From Pseudotabrizicola sp. (GTDB lineage: Bacteria > Pseudomonadota > Alphaproteobacteria > Rhodobacterales > Rhodobacteraceae), in the NCBI RefSeq assembly GCF_030656345.1, contig NZ_JAUSNR010000036.1, positions 1-64,000 of the forward strand: a stretch of DNA of 64,000 nucleotides, read 5' to 3'. The translations under genes and the position numbers were made by a program. The notes under the pieces are model-generated. The model made no database searches and was not told where the DNA came from. It saw nothing but the letters and a program-made list of their open reading frames with translations. How positions within the stretch are numbered: the first letter of the stretch is position 1; each line of letters begins with the position of its first letter. Positions 8,167 to 16,736 of the stretch are shown here, in pieces.

Positions 8167-8721
8167 ATGAAACCCACCCTGATCTACTACGTAGCCGCCA
8201 GTCTGGACGGCTATATCGCTCGCCCGGATGGCCGGGTCGATTGGCTGGAAGCCATCCAGACCTCTGGCGACGACCACGGTTACCACGCTTTTTATGACGG
8301 CATCGACGCCCTGCTGATGGGCCGCATGACCTTCGATGCACTGATGGACTGCCAGGGGCCCTGGCCCTACCCCAACAAACCCTGTCGGGTGCTGACCCGC
8401 TATCGGCACGAGCACGTGCCACCGGGCGTAAGCATGCGCCACTGCACGCCGAGTGAAGCCCTGATGGAGCTGGCCGAGCAAGGCCATCAACGTATCTGGC
8501 TGGTCGGTGGTGGCTCGCTGGCCGGCAACTGCTTCGCCGCCGGCCTGCTTGATGAACTGGTGGTCAGCCTGGAGCCCTATCTGCTGGGCGCCGGTATTCC
8601 GATGTTTTCCAGCGGTCTGGAACGCAGCCTGAGGCTGCACGAACAACGCAGCTTCAGCAGCGGCGTGGTGCAACTGCACTATCAGGTGCTGCCAGAAAAC
8701 CCTGCGGATAGCGTTCTATAA
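8167..8721 (+). CDS. Dihydrofolate reductase-fold (RibD C-terminal-like) protein
   Basis: 184-residue cytoplasmic protein of the DHFR/RibD_C superfamily. The opening LIYYVAASLDGYIARPDGRVDWL and later IWLVGGGSLAGNCFAAGLLDELVVSLEPYLLGAGIPMF are typical of the family's NADPH-binding fold (yyaP/ydhA-like). It is probably a stand-alone reductase of unknown substrate, not the essential FolA. Its stop overlaps the stop of convergent rarD by 6 bases. Confidence 0.85.
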   Translation: MKPTLIYYVAASLDGYIARPDGRVDWLEAIQTSGDDHGYHAFYDGIDALLMGRMTFDALMDCQGPWPYPNKPCRVLTRYRHEHVPPGVSMRHCTPSEALMELAEQGHQRIWLVGGGSLAGNCFAAGLLDELVVSLEPYLLGAGIPMFSSGLERSLRLHEQRSFSSGVVQLHYQVLPENPADSVL

Positions 8722-9612
8722 CCCTTGCCGCGCCTGCTTGATCAGCAGCCGCGCACTGTCCCAGCCGACCAGCAGCACCGCCAGCCAGATCGGCAGGTAG
8801 GTCAGCCATTGCGCGCTGTTGAACTGCTCGCCGAGAAACAGCAGCGCCACCAGAAACAGCAGCACCGGCTCGACATAACTGAGAATGCCGAACAGCCCCA
8901 TCGGCAGGAGGCGACTGGCGGCCATCATCGCGGCAAACGCCAGGGAACTGAGGATCGCCAACCCCGGCAGCAGCCACCACAGCTGCGGCGCCTGGCTGAA
9001 CAATTGTGGCGGGCTCCATTGCAGCACCAGCCAGATCGCCACCGGGGCCATAAACAGCATCTCGAAGGCAAAGCCGGACAAGGCGTCCAGGCGCATCCAG
9101 CGGCGCAGCATAAAATACGGCGGATACCCCAGCACCGTGACCATCACCACCCAGGAGAACGCCTGGGTCAGCCACAGCTCATGAGCCACGCCGAGCAACG
9201 CGCAGAACACCGCCAGGCGCTGCAACGGCCGCAGTCGCTCGCCATAGAACACCCGCCCGGCCAGCACCATGGCCAGCGGCAGCAGGAAATAGCCCAGCGA
9301 CACTTCCAGCATGCGCCCGGCCAGCGGCGCCCAGACAAACAGCGCCCACTGAATACCCATCAGCAGCGCAGCCAGCGGCAAGCTGGCGAGCAGCAACGGC
9401 TCGCGCCGCACACGGCCGCAGGCAGCCAGCAGCACCGGCCATTGCCGCGACAGGGTAATCAGCAGCAACACTGCCGGCATCGACCAGAGCACCCGCTGGG
9501 CAAACACCTGCAAGCCATCCAGCGGTGCCAACAGCCGCACATAGCCGGGCACCAGCGCAAACAACACCGAAGCAATAATCGACAGCGCCACACCGCGCCC
9601 AGACAGCTGCAT
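8716..9612 (-). CDS. rarD: EamA/RarD-family transporter
   Basis: 298-residue inner-membrane protein with about ten hydrophobic segments in two EamA repeats. The start region GVALSIIASVLFALVPGYVRLLAPLDGLQ and the ending TYLPIWLAVLLVGWDSARLL match the RarD branch (drug/metabolite transporter superfamily). The ATG at 9612 follows AGGGTGATG. An in-frame ATG at 9729 adds 39 residues without homology or ribosome site. The substrate is unknown. E. coli RarD is associated with chloramphenicol sensitivity, but that role is not proven here. Confidence 0.82.
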   Translation of the reverse strand: MQLSGRGVALSIIASVLFALVPGYVRLLAPLDGLQVFAQRVLWSMPAVLLLITLSRQWPVLLAACGRVRREPLLLASLPLAALLMGIQWALFVWAPLAGRMLEVSLGYFLLPLAMVLAGRVFYGERLRPLQRLAVFCALLGVAHELWLTQAFSWVVMVTVLGYPPYFMLRRWMRLDALSGFAFEMLFMAPVAIWLVLQWSPPQLFSQAPQLWWLLPGLAILSSLAFAAMMAASRLLPMGLFGILSYVEPVLLFLVALLFLGEQFNSAQWLTYLPIWLAVLLVGWDSARLLIKQARQGL

Positions 9613-9729
9613 CACATCACCCTGCTCAATCAAACCCCGACATCTTGCCTGGCTTGTAGTTAAGACCACAGCCACAAAGCGACACAGCCAGGCACTTAAA
9701 CAGCCGTACAGCGCAAAACCGCAGGACAT

Positions 9730-9762
9730 AAAAAAGCCCGCACTGCATCAGCCGAGCGGGCA
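9730..9762 (-). terminator. Rho-independent terminator downstream of azoR
   Basis: Read on the minus strand: GCCCGC, a 14-base loop, GCGGGC, then TTTTTT. This stem plus T-run lies about 50 bases after azoR's stop and points away from it. Confidence 0.75.
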
Positions 9763-9811
9763 GAGACGTCCAGGAGCAGCGGACGCCAGGAGAGCAGGAT
9801 GCAGCGGAAAA

Positions 9812-10411
9812 TCAGATGGCCTGGGCCAGTTGCGCCTTGGCCTGGTTCAGGCCCTTTTCCATAAAGTCGCCGCCCAGGTTGAGGCCTTCGGCGTGGATAA
9901 AGCTGACATCGTGGATACCGACAAAGGCCAGCGCCTGACGCAGGTAGGGTTCCTGATGATCCTGGGTGCCGCCAGCGTAGATGCCGCCACGAGCAGTCAG
10001 AACAAAGGCGCGCTTGCCGCTGAGCAGGCCTTGCGGGCCGGTTTCGCTGTACTTGAAGGTGACCCCGGCGCGCAGCACATGGTCGAGCCAGGCTTTCAGG
10101 GTGCTGGGGATGGCGAAGTTGTACATCGGCGCAGCCAGCACCAGCACATCGGCGGCCAGCAGCTCGTCGGTGAGCAGGTTGGACAGCGCCAGCGCTGCCT
10201 GCTCGGCTTCACTCTGCTGCCCGGCCGGGGTCATCCAGCCGCCCAGCAGGTTGGCGTCCAGGTGCGGCACCTGATCAACCGCAAGGTCACGCACCTTGAT
10301 CTGATCGGCCGGGTTGGCAGCCGACCAGTTGGCGATAAATTGCGCAGTCAGCTGACGCGAAACCGAACCTTGCTGACGGGCGCTGCTTTCAATTACCAGG
10401 ACGTTTGCCAT
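9812..10411 (-). CDS. azoR: FMN-dependent NADH-azoreductase
   Basis: 199-residue flavodoxin-like quinone/azo reductase. The N-terminus MANVLVIESSARQQGSVSRQL is the FMN-phosphate loop of AzoR, the region PMYNFAIPSTLKAWLDHVLRAGVTF is the FMN/dimer signature, and LLSGKRAFVLTARGG follows. It reduces quinones and azo dyes by two-electron transfer from NADH in the cytosol. The start at 10411 follows GGAG. The longer frame to 10501 starts before the ribosome site. It is followed by its own terminator and preceded by a 150-base promoter region. Confidence 0.93.
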   Translation of the reverse strand: MANVLVIESSARQQGSVSRQLTAQFIANWSAANPADQIKVRDLAVDQVPHLDANLLGGWMTPAGQQSEAEQAALALSNLLTDELLAADVLVLAAPMYNFAIPSTLKAWLDHVLRAGVTFKYSETGPQGLLSGKRAFVLTARGGIYAGGTQDHQEPYLRQALAFVGIHDVSFIHAEGLNLGGDFMEKGLNQAKAQLAQAI

Positions 10412-10567
10412 GTTGTGTGCTCCATCGAAGGGTTGTTGAACGTCGATGGGTAAAGAATAGGAGCGCACAATCCGATTAAAAAGCGCAAATACCTGCGCCA
10501 AACAATCTAATAATTTGATTTATAGCCAGCCCGCGCTTAGTCTCTGGGCTGTTGCGGCCACTACTGG

Positions 10568-10882
10568 CTAGCTGAGCTCGCAGGTCAGTTTGACCCGCAA
10601 CTTGATAATGCTGCGGCTGAACTTCACCGCCAGGTTGCTGCTTTCACCGGCCGCCAGGCTGACCTTACGGGTGCGCGGCGCTTCCGGGCCGTTGCGAAAC
10701 AGTGCCGTGCACTTGGCGTCGCTGCGGCCATAGTTGTACAGCTGCACGGCGCCCATGTTGTGGTCGATTTCCTGGGTGGTGGCCGAGACTTCAGCGCCAT
10801 TGAGCTGTTTCTCCACCTCGATCGGGTAGGCCATCACAGTCAGCGGCAAGCAGGCAAGCAGCGCACAACAAAGCTTTTTCAT
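10568..10882 (-). CDS. Small exported hypothetical protein
   Basis: 104-residue protein with a clear signal peptide (MKKLCCALLACLPLTVMAYP, cleavage near MAY-P) and a predicted all-beta mature part. Two cysteines (in AKCTALF and KLTCEL) could form a disulfide. NYGRSDAKCTALFRNGPEAPRTRKVSLAAGES looks like an Ig-like/chaperone-type strand pattern. No function is recognised. It is divergent from the LysR gene across about 90 bases, which may hold a shared promoter. Confidence 0.65.
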   Translation of the reverse strand: MKKLCCALLACLPLTVMAYPIEVEKQLNGAEVSATTQEIDHNMGAVQLYNYGRSDAKCTALFRNGPEAPRTRKVSLAAGESSNLAVKFSRSIIKLRVKLTCELS

Positions 10883-10970
10883 CAGGGCAGTCTCCAGCAA
10901 AAGACGGCCAGTTTAGGTTGATTACGCTGGCATTGGCACCCTGGAACTTGAGCGAGCACAGGAACTGAAT

Positions 10971-11897
10971 ATGAAAGCCCCCCGCGTAACCCTCGATCAG
11001 TGGCGCACCCTGCAGGCGGTGGTCGATCATGGCGGCTTTGCCCAGGCGGCCGAGGTGCTGCACCGCTCGCAATCCTCGGTCAGCTATACCGTGGCACGTA
11101 TGCAGGAGCAGCTGGGCGTGCCGCTGCTGCGTATCGACGGGCGCAAGGCGGTGCTCACCGAAGCGGGTGACGTGCTGCTGCGCCGCTCGCGGCAATTGGT
11201 CAAACAGGCCAGCCAGCTAGAAGACCTGGCTCACCATATGGAACAGGGCTGGGAAGCCGAAGTACGCCTGGTGGTCGATGCCGCCTACCCCAACGCCCGC
11301 CTGGTGCGCGCACTGACCGCGTTTATGCCGCAAAGCCGTGGTTGCCGCGTGCGCCTGCGCGAAGAAGTGCTGTCCGGGGTGGAAGAAGTGCTCAAGGACG
11401 GCATGGCTGACCTGGCCATCAGCGCGCTAAATATTCCCGGTTTTCTCGGCGCTGAAATGAGTACCGTGGAGTTTGTCGCCGTCGCCCACCCGGAACACCC
11501 GCTGCACCGCCTGCAGCGCGTCGTAACCTTCCAGGACCTGGAGGCCCAGATGCAGGTGGTAATCCGCGATTCCGGTCGCCAGCAACCGCGCGATGTTGGC
11601 TGGCTCGGCGCCGAACAACGCTGGACGGTTGGCAGCCTGGCCACCGCCGCCACCTTTGTCAGCAATGGCCTGGGCTTTGCCTGGTTGCCGCGCCACCTGA
11701 TCGAGCGCGAGCTCAAGGACGGCCTGCTCAAGCCCCTGCTGCTGGATCAGGGCGGCAGCCGCAACCCACTGTTCTACCTGTACTCGAACAAGGACAAACC
11801 CCTGGGCCCGGCCACGCAGATTCTTGTCGAGCTGATCCAGCGCTTCGATGCCGTCCCTTTGCATGCAGCCTTTGCTGCGCCCCTGCCCTCGGCCTGA
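10971..11897 (+). CDS. LysR-family transcriptional regulator
   Basis: 308 residues with an N-terminal winged helix-turn-helix (residues 7-65; recognition region FAQAAEVLHRSQSSVSYTVARMQEQLGVPLL) and a C-terminal substrate-binding fold with VVDAAYPNARLVRALTAF and a typical loop FVSNGLGFAWLPRHL. It is divergent from the small exported protein and 15 bases before the alpha/beta hydrolase, so it may regulate either. The effector is unknown. Confidence 0.9.
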   Translation: MKAPRVTLDQWRTLQAVVDHGGFAQAAEVLHRSQSSVSYTVARMQEQLGVPLLRIDGRKAVLTEAGDVLLRRSRQLVKQASQLEDLAHHMEQGWEAEVRLVVDAAYPNARLVRALTAFMPQSRGCRVRLREEVLSGVEEVLKDGMADLAISALNIPGFLGAEMSTVEFVAVAHPEHPLHRLQRVVTFQDLEAQMQVVIRDSGRQQPRDVGWLGAEQRWTVGSLATAATFVSNGLGFAWLPRHLIERELKDGLLKPLLLDQGGSRNPLFYLYSNKDKPLGPATQILVELIQRFDAVPLHAAFAAPLPSA

Positions 11898-11912
11898 TAA
11901 GGAGTCCAGCAG

Positions 11913-12725
11913 ATGTCCTATTTCAATAATGACGACTGCCAGCTGCACTACGAAGAATACGGCCATGGCGCGCCCGTGCTGCTGGTCCACGGCCTCGGTT
12001 CGAGCACCCGCGACTGGGAATACCAGATTCCCGAGTTGGCTCGTCACTACCGGGTTATCGCCCTCGATGTGCGCGGCCATGGTCGCTCGGACAAGCCCCG
12101 CGAACGCTACAGCATCCAGGGTTTTGCCGAGGATGTAGCGGCGCTGATTGAGCACCTGCAACTGCCGCAGGTGCATCTGGTGGGCATCTCCATGGGCGGC
12201 ATGATCGGTTTTCAACTGGGCGTCGATCGCCCCGAACTGCTGAAGAGCCTGTGCATCGTCAACAGCGGCCCGGAAGTGAAGGCGAAAAGCCCGCGCGACT
12301 ATATCGAGATCGCCAAGCGCTGGAGCCTGTCGCGCCTGCTCAGCCTCGATACCATTGCCAAGGCCCTGGGCAAGCTGCTGTTCCCCAAACCAGAGCAGGC
12401 AGAGCTGCGGCAGAAAATCCTGGCGCGCTGGCCGCAGAACAACAAGCGTGCTTACCTGGCCAGCCTGGATGCGATTATCGGTTGGGGCGTGCGGGAACAC
12501 CTGGCGCGGATCAGCTGTCCGACCCTGGTGGTCACGGCCGACCGCGACTACACCCCGGTGGCGCAGAAGCAGGCTTACGTTGACGAAATGCCTAATGCGC
12601 GCCTGCTGGTGATCGAAGATTCGCGTCACGCCACACCGCTGGACCAACCCGAACATTTCAACAGCAGCCTGCTCGCCTTCCTTGCCGAAGTCGAACAAGC
12701 CGCCCCCACTGCCCAGCCACAATAA
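11913..12725 (+). CDS. Alpha/beta hydrolase
   Basis: 270-residue cytoplasmic hydrolase. It has the oxyanion motif [16 protein letters not shown], nucleophile elbow GISMGG with Ser93, an acid in [10 protein letters not shown] and a His in SRHATPL near the C-terminus, which complete the triad. AAGGAG precedes the ATG. It starts 15 bases after the LysR gene and ends 11 bases before the cyclophilin gene, so the three may form one transcript. The substrate (ester, lactone or thioester) is not determined by the sequence. Confidence 0.88.
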   Translation: MSYFNNDDCQLHYEEYGHGAPVLLVHGLGSSTRDWEYQIPELARHYRVIALDVRGHGRSDKPRERYSIQGFAEDVAALIEHLQLPQVHLVGISMGGMIGFQLGVDRPELLKSLCIVNSGPEVKAKSPRDYIEIAKRWSLSRLLSLDTIAKALGKLLFPKPEQAELRQKILARWPQNNKRAYLASLDAIIGWGVREHLARISCPTLVVTADRDYTPVAQKQAYVDEMPNARLLVIEDSRHATPLDQPEHFNSSLLAFLAEVEQAAPTAQPQ

Positions 12726-12736
12726 GGACTACCCGC

Positions 12737-13291
12737 ATGTTCAAGACCCTCACCCTCGCCGCCTGCTCCATCCTGTTTGCCGGCAGCCTGCTGGCCGCCG
12801 AAAACCCGAAAGTGCTGCTGACCACCAGCCTCGGTGAAATCGAGATCGAACTGGATGCCGACAAGGCGCCGATCAGTACCGCCAACTTCCTTGCCTACGT
12901 CGACAGCGGCTACTACGCCGGCACCCAGTTCCACCGCGTGATTCCAGGCTTTATGGTGCAAGGCGGCGGTTTTGATGCCGACATGCAGCAGAAAGACACC
13001 CAGGCACCGATCAAGAACGAAGCCGACAACGGCCTGCACAACGTGCGCGGCACCCTGGCCATGGCCCGTACCCAGGTACGCGACTCCGCCACCAGCCAGT
13101 TCTTTATCAACCACAAGGACAACGCCTTCCTCGACCACGGCTCGCGCGACTTCGGTTATGCGGTGTTCGGCAAGGTGGTAAAGGGCATGGACGTGGTCGA
13201 CAAGATCGCTCAGGTGCCGACCGCCAACCGTGGCGGCCATCAGAACGTGCCGCGTGAGCCCGTGCTGATCACTGAAGCCAAGCGTCTCTGA
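12737..13291 (+). CDS. ppiA: Periplasmic peptidyl-prolyl cis-trans isomerase (cyclophilin)
   Basis: 184-residue cyclophilin with a signal peptide ([21 protein letters not shown]). Core motifs [22 protein letters not shown] and [12 protein letters not shown] carry the catalytic Arg and the substrate pocket. It catalyses proline isomerisation during periplasmic protein folding. Length matches PpiA. It is followed by a GC hairpin. Confidence 0.9.
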   Translation: MFKTLTLAACSILFAGSLLAAENPKVLLTTSLGEIEIELDADKAPISTANFLAYVDSGYYAGTQFHRVIPGFMVQGGGFDADMQQKDTQAPIKNEADNGLHNVRGTLAMARTQVRDSATSQFFINHKDNAFLDHGSRDFGYAVFGKVVKGMDVVDKIAQVPTANRGGHQNVPREPVLITEAKRL

Positions 13292-13300
13292 TAGCCCCCC

Positions 13301-13324
13301 GCGGAGTGGGCCTGCTCACTCCGC
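13301..13324 (+). terminator. GC hairpin after ppiA
   Basis: 8-bp stem GCGGAGTG (13301-13308) with CACTCCGC (13317-13324), 10 bases after the ppiA stop. There is no T-run, so it may be a weak or Rho-assisted terminator. Confidence 0.5.
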
Positions 13325-13418
13325 GCGTTAAAGCCCGTCTGCTTTTTCTGCGCAACACCCACCCTGGCAAACTGGTTAGAATCCGGCGCTACTCCCTGAT
13401 TTAGGCAGGATGCCTGAC

Positions 13419-15251
13419 ATGCTGTTCCGTCGTTTTGAAAACCTGATCGATGCCTTTAAAGCCAGCCCCGACGTCGAACCGCCGGCCGGCATGCTGGCCT
13501 TCTACGCTCACTACCTGAGGCAGGTCTGGCCGCTGATGATCGCCGTGCTGGTGGTCGGCTTCGTCGCCGCCTTGATCGAAGTGGCGCTGTTCAGCTTCCT
13601 CGGCCAACTGATCGACATGACCCAGACCACCCCGAGTGGTGAGTTCTTCGAGCAGCACCAGAACACCCTGCTGTGGATGCTGCTGGTGGCGCTGGTGATC
13701 CGTCCGCTGGTGTTCGGTCTGCACAACCTGCTGACGCACCAGACCATCAATCCTGGCCTGACCAATCTAATCCGCTGGCAGAACCATCGCTATGTGCTCA
13801 AACAGAGCCTGAACTTCTTCCAGAACGACTTCGCCGGGCGTATCGCCCAGCGCATCATGCAGACCGGCCCTTCGCTGCGCGACTCCGCCATGCAAGTGGT
13901 CGACGCGCTCTGGCATGTGCTGGTGTATGCCGCCAGTGCGCTGTACCTGTTCGCAGCAGCCGACCTGCGCCTGATTGCCCCGCTGCTGCTGTGGATTATT
14001 GGTTACTGCGCGGCACTCTGGTACTTCGTGCCACGGATCAAGCAGCGCTCTGCTGCAGCCTCAGCCGCACGGTCAAAAGTCATGGGCCGAGTGGTCGACG
14101 GCTACAGCAACATCACCACCCTCAAACTGTTTGCCCACACCCAAGTTGAGGAGCATTACGCCCGCGACGCCATGCAGGAGCTGCTTGAAAAATTCCGCCT
14201 GCAATCACGCATCATCACCACCCTGGACTTCCTGATTACCTGCCTCAACGGCCTGCTGATCGTCGGCACCGGCGCGCTGGCCCTGTGGTTGTGGGATCAG
14301 CAACTGATCAGCACTGGCGCGATTGCCCTGGCGCTTGGCTTGGTGATCCGCATCAACGGCATGGCTGAATGGATCATGTGGGTGGTCAACGGCATTTTTG
14401 AAAACGTCGGCACCGTGCAGGACGGCATGCAAACCATCGTCCAGCCGCGCCAGGTGCTCGACCAGACCGAGGCCAAGCCGCTGCACGTTAGCCAGGGCGC
14501 CGTGCAGTTCGACAACATTCACTTTCACTACGGCAAGCGCCACGGGGTAATCGCCGGTTTGAGCCTGACGGTGGCACCCGGCGAGAAGATCGGCCTGGTC
14601 GGCCCTTCCGGCGCCGGCAAATCAACCCTGGCCAACCTGCTGCTGCGCCTCTACGACCTGGAGAGCGGGCGCATCCTCATTGATGGTCAGAACATCGCCG
14701 GAGTGACTCAAGAAAGCCTGCGCGCGCAGATCGGCATGGTGACCCAGGACACCTCGCTGCTGCACCGCTCAATCCGCGACAACCTGCTCTACGGCAAACC
14801 TGGCGCCAGCGAAGAGCAATTGCTCGATGCCGTGCGCAAGGCCCGCGCCGACAGCTTTATCCCACTACTGGACGACGGCATGGGCGGCCATGGTTTCGAC
14901 GCGCAGATCGGCGAGCGCGGGGTGAAACTCTCCGGCGGCCAGCGGCAACGCATCGCCATCGCCCGCGTGCTGCTCAAGGACGCACCGATCCTGGTGCTGG
15001 ACGAAGCCACCTCGGCACTGGACTCGGAAATCGAAGCGGCTATCCAGGAAAGCCTGGATACCCTGATGCACGGCAAAACGGTGATCGCCATCGCCCACCG
15101 CCTATCGACCATCGCGCGCATGGATCGATTAGTAGTGATCGACCAGGGTCGCATTATCGAAACCGGCAGCCACAGTCAGCTGATCGCCCAAGGCGGCCTC
15201 TATGCGCGCCTTTGGCAGCATCAGACGGGGGGCTTTGTTGGAGTGGATTGA
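13419..15251 (+). CDS. ABC exporter, fused membrane/ATPase subunit
   Basis: About 610 residues. A six-helix type-1 exporter membrane domain (residues about 30-310, hydrophobic runs such as MIAVLVVGFVAALIEVALFSFLG) is followed by an ATPase with Walker A GPSGAGKST, Q-loop VTQDTSLLHRSI, signature LSGGQRQR, Walker B ILVLDEATSALD and H-loop AHRLS. As a half-transporter it should dimerise and export lipids, drugs or peptides. The cargo is unknown. AGGCAGG at 13402-13408 suits the ATG at 13419. An in-frame ATG at 13410 lies too close to it. Confidence 0.88.
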   Translation: MLFRRFENLIDAFKASPDVEPPAGMLAFYAHYLRQVWPLMIAVLVVGFVAALIEVALFSFLGQLIDMTQTTPSGEFFEQHQNTLLWMLLVALVIRPLVFGLHNLLTHQTINPGLTNLIRWQNHRYVLKQSLNFFQNDFAGRIAQRIMQTGPSLRDSAMQVVDALWHVLVYAASALYLFAAADLRLIAPLLLWIIGYCAALWYFVPRIKQRSAAASAARSKVMGRVVDGYSNITTLKLFAHTQVEEHYARDAMQELLEKFRLQSRIITTLDFLITCLNGLLIVGTGALALWLWDQQLISTGAIALALGLVIRINGMAEWIMWVVNGIFENVGTVQDGMQTIVQPRQVLDQTEAKPLHVSQGAVQFDNIHFHYGKRHGVIAGLSLTVAPGEKIGLVGPSGAGKSTLANLLLRLYDLESGRILIDGQNIAGVTQESLRAQIGMVTQDTSLLHRSIRDNLLYGKPGASEEQLLDAVRKARADSFIPLLDDGMGGHGFDAQIGERGVKLSGGQRQRIAIARVLLKDAPILVLDEATSALDSEIEAAIQESLDTLMHGKTVIAIAHRLSTIARMDRLVVIDQGRIIETGSHSQLIAQGGLYARLWQHQTGGFVGVD

Positions 15252-15275
15252 GGGTGAGCTGACACTTGGCGAAGC

Positions 15276-16016
15276 TCAGTTGCGCGCATGGGCCATCTGA
15301 AACTTCGCTACACCTTCCAGCTGCGCCAGCTCATCGGCCATATCGCTGATCCGCGCACTCTTCTGCCCGTCCACCGCCACGGCGACAAAGCGCCATTCCA
15401 GCTGGCCCTGGTCAAAGCTCACGGTGAATGAGCCACCGGCAATCACATAGCCGCGCGCACGGGCAATCTCACGCAAGCGTGCCTCATGCGGGCGGACAAA
15501 ACCGGGGGCGAAACGCAGCACAATGGCAATCGCCGGGCGCGACGGCAGGCGCGCCTCCAGCTTGGCGCCCCACATCATCAACCCGGCGGAAATCAGACTA
15601 AGCAGCACCGCCGCGCCATAAAAGCCCACGCCCACCAGCACGCCAATCGCCGAAGAGGCCCAGATCGACGCTGCGGTAGTCAGGCCGCTGATGCTCATGC
15701 CGTCTTTCATGATCAGCCCAGCGCCAAGAAAACCGATACCGGTGACCACGCCCTGAATCACCCGCGTCGGGTCGACACTGGCCAATGAGTGATCACCCAA
15801 CCAGTGCTGCGGGTATACGCACAACACCGTCAGTGCACAGGAGGCCATGCAGACCATGCCATAGGTGCGCATGCCCGCCGCCCGGCCATGGTATGAACGT
15901 TCATAACCGACCAGCAGGCCGAGCAACAGCGCGCCGAGCATATTCAGAAACAGGGTCAGATTGACCGCCACGCCCGGCAGCAGCCAGAACTCCTCGATCA
16001 GGGCAAATGCACTCAC
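15276..16016 (-). CDS. MgtC/SapB-family membrane protein
   Basis: 246-residue protein with an N-terminal five-helix MgtC domain (GALLLGLLVGYERSYHGRAAGMRTYGMVC, then VVTGIGFLGAGLIMKDG and ASIWASSAIGVLVGVGFYG) and a soluble C-terminal ACT-like part. MgtC proteins are linked to magnesium limitation and inhibition of F-type ATPase. I use the GTG at 16016, which follows GCGAGGTG. A longer frame to 16160 runs into REP DNA and lacks homology. Confidence 0.85.
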   Translation of the reverse strand: MSAFALIEEFWLLPGVAVNLTLFLNMLGALLLGLLVGYERSYHGRAAGMRTYGMVCMASCALTVLCVYPQHWLGDHSLASVDPTRVIQGVVTGIGFLGAGLIMKDGMSISGLTTAASIWASSAIGVLVGVGFYGAAVLLSLISAGLMMWGAKLEARLPSRPAIAIVLRFAPGFVRPHEARLREIARARGYVIAGGSFTVSFDQGQLEWRFVAVAVDGQKSARISDMADELAQLEGVAKFQMAHARN

Positions 16017-16099
16017 GACACACCTCGCGCAGCAGCGGACATGCTCTGAGCGTAGTTGCCGCCCCGCTAAACTGCGCATAAGAGATATGCGCACTATCC

Positions 16100-16128
16100 G
16101 TAGGAGCGGCCCATGGCCGCGAGAAAAC
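16100..16128 (+). repeat. REP sequence (copy 1, downstream of RAYT)
   Basis: GTAGGAGCGGCCCATGGC followed by CGCGAGAAAAC. This Pseudomonas-type extragenic palindrome has an internal palindrome around GGCCCATGGCC. It is almost identical to the copy at 16708-16736 and, inverted, to 25747-25770. It lies just past the 3' end of the RAYT gene. Confidence 0.85.
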
Positions 16129-16156
16129 GTGGATACACCACCAACGCGGGACCGGA

Positions 16157-16633
16157 TCAAAACCAGATGGCATTCCAGAACGGATAATCCCCAAGCCGCT
16201 TGACCAGGCCTGCCCGCAAAGGATTGGCCACGATGTAACGGGCGACGGCTTGCAAGTCTTGCTCTTCGCGCAGGGCGTGATCATGAAAAGCTTTCGACCA
16301 GAGCGGGCCCGTTCTACTTAGGGTCCGATTGCTGTGGCGGGAGCTGGCGGACTTGAGCCGACTCACCACATCACCGAGGTTGTCGGTCTCTCCAAGCTGA
16401 AGCAACCAGTGCACATGATCCGGCATTAACACCCAGGCCAGCATGCGGCTACGTCTGAGCAAGGCGGCGTCTTCAAAACAGCGCGCGGCGGCGCAGGCCG
16501 CAGGAAAGTGGAGAAACAACGGTTCGCGATTCTCAGTTGTTGTAGTGATCAGATAAGTCGTATTGCAGATAGATGCACGGCCATTGCGTAATGCTGCGTG
16601 CCCCGGTTTTCGGTAGCTGTAACGCTCATCCAT
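16157..16633 (-). CDS. REP-associated tyrosine transposase (RAYT)
   Basis: 158-residue HUH-type single-strand transposase of the TnpA_REP/Y1 family. The metal-binding HUH motif is MPDHVHWLL, and the catalytic Tyr lies in AVARYIVANPLRAGLV, the RAYT hallmark. RAYTs are domesticated IS200/IS605 relatives thought to process REP sequences. The start follows AAGGAG. REP copies flank the gene on both sides, as expected for a RAYT and its substrate. The protein looks full length. Confidence 0.9.
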   Translation of the reverse strand: MDERYSYRKPGHAALRNGRASICNTTYLITTTTENREPLFLHFPAACAAARCFEDAALLRRSRMLAWVLMPDHVHWLLQLGETDNLGDVVSRLKSASSRHSNRTLSRTGPLWSKAFHDHALREEQDLQAVARYIVANPLRAGLVKRLGDYPFWNAIWF

Positions 16634-16652
16634 AAGCGCTCTCCTTAAGAAG

Positions 16653-16676
16653 CTCGCGGGCATGGCCCGCTCCTAC
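16653..16676 (-). repeat. REP sequence (copy 2, upstream of RAYT)
   Basis: Inverted REP: on the minus strand GTAGGAGCGGGCCATGCC followed by CGCGAG. It lies about 20 bases upstream of the RAYT start and faces away from copy 3 (16708-16736). Confidence 0.8.
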
Positions 16677-16707
16677 GTCGAGGATAGACTGACAACACGC
16701 TGTTTCT

Positions 16708-16736
16708 GTAGGAGCGGCCCATGGCCGCGAGAAAAC
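16708..16736 (+). repeat. REP sequence (copy 3)
   Basis: GTAGGAGCGGCCCATGGC followed by CGCGAGAAAAC, identical in its core to copy 1. It ends at the last codon of the minus-strand GNAT gene and makes a back-to-back pair with copy 2. Confidence 0.85.

Noticed and set aside
16016..16160. 48-residue N-terminal extension of the MgtC gene
   Set aside because: A GTG at 16016 has a good ribosome site, and the extension is composed of REP-adjacent DNA without homology.
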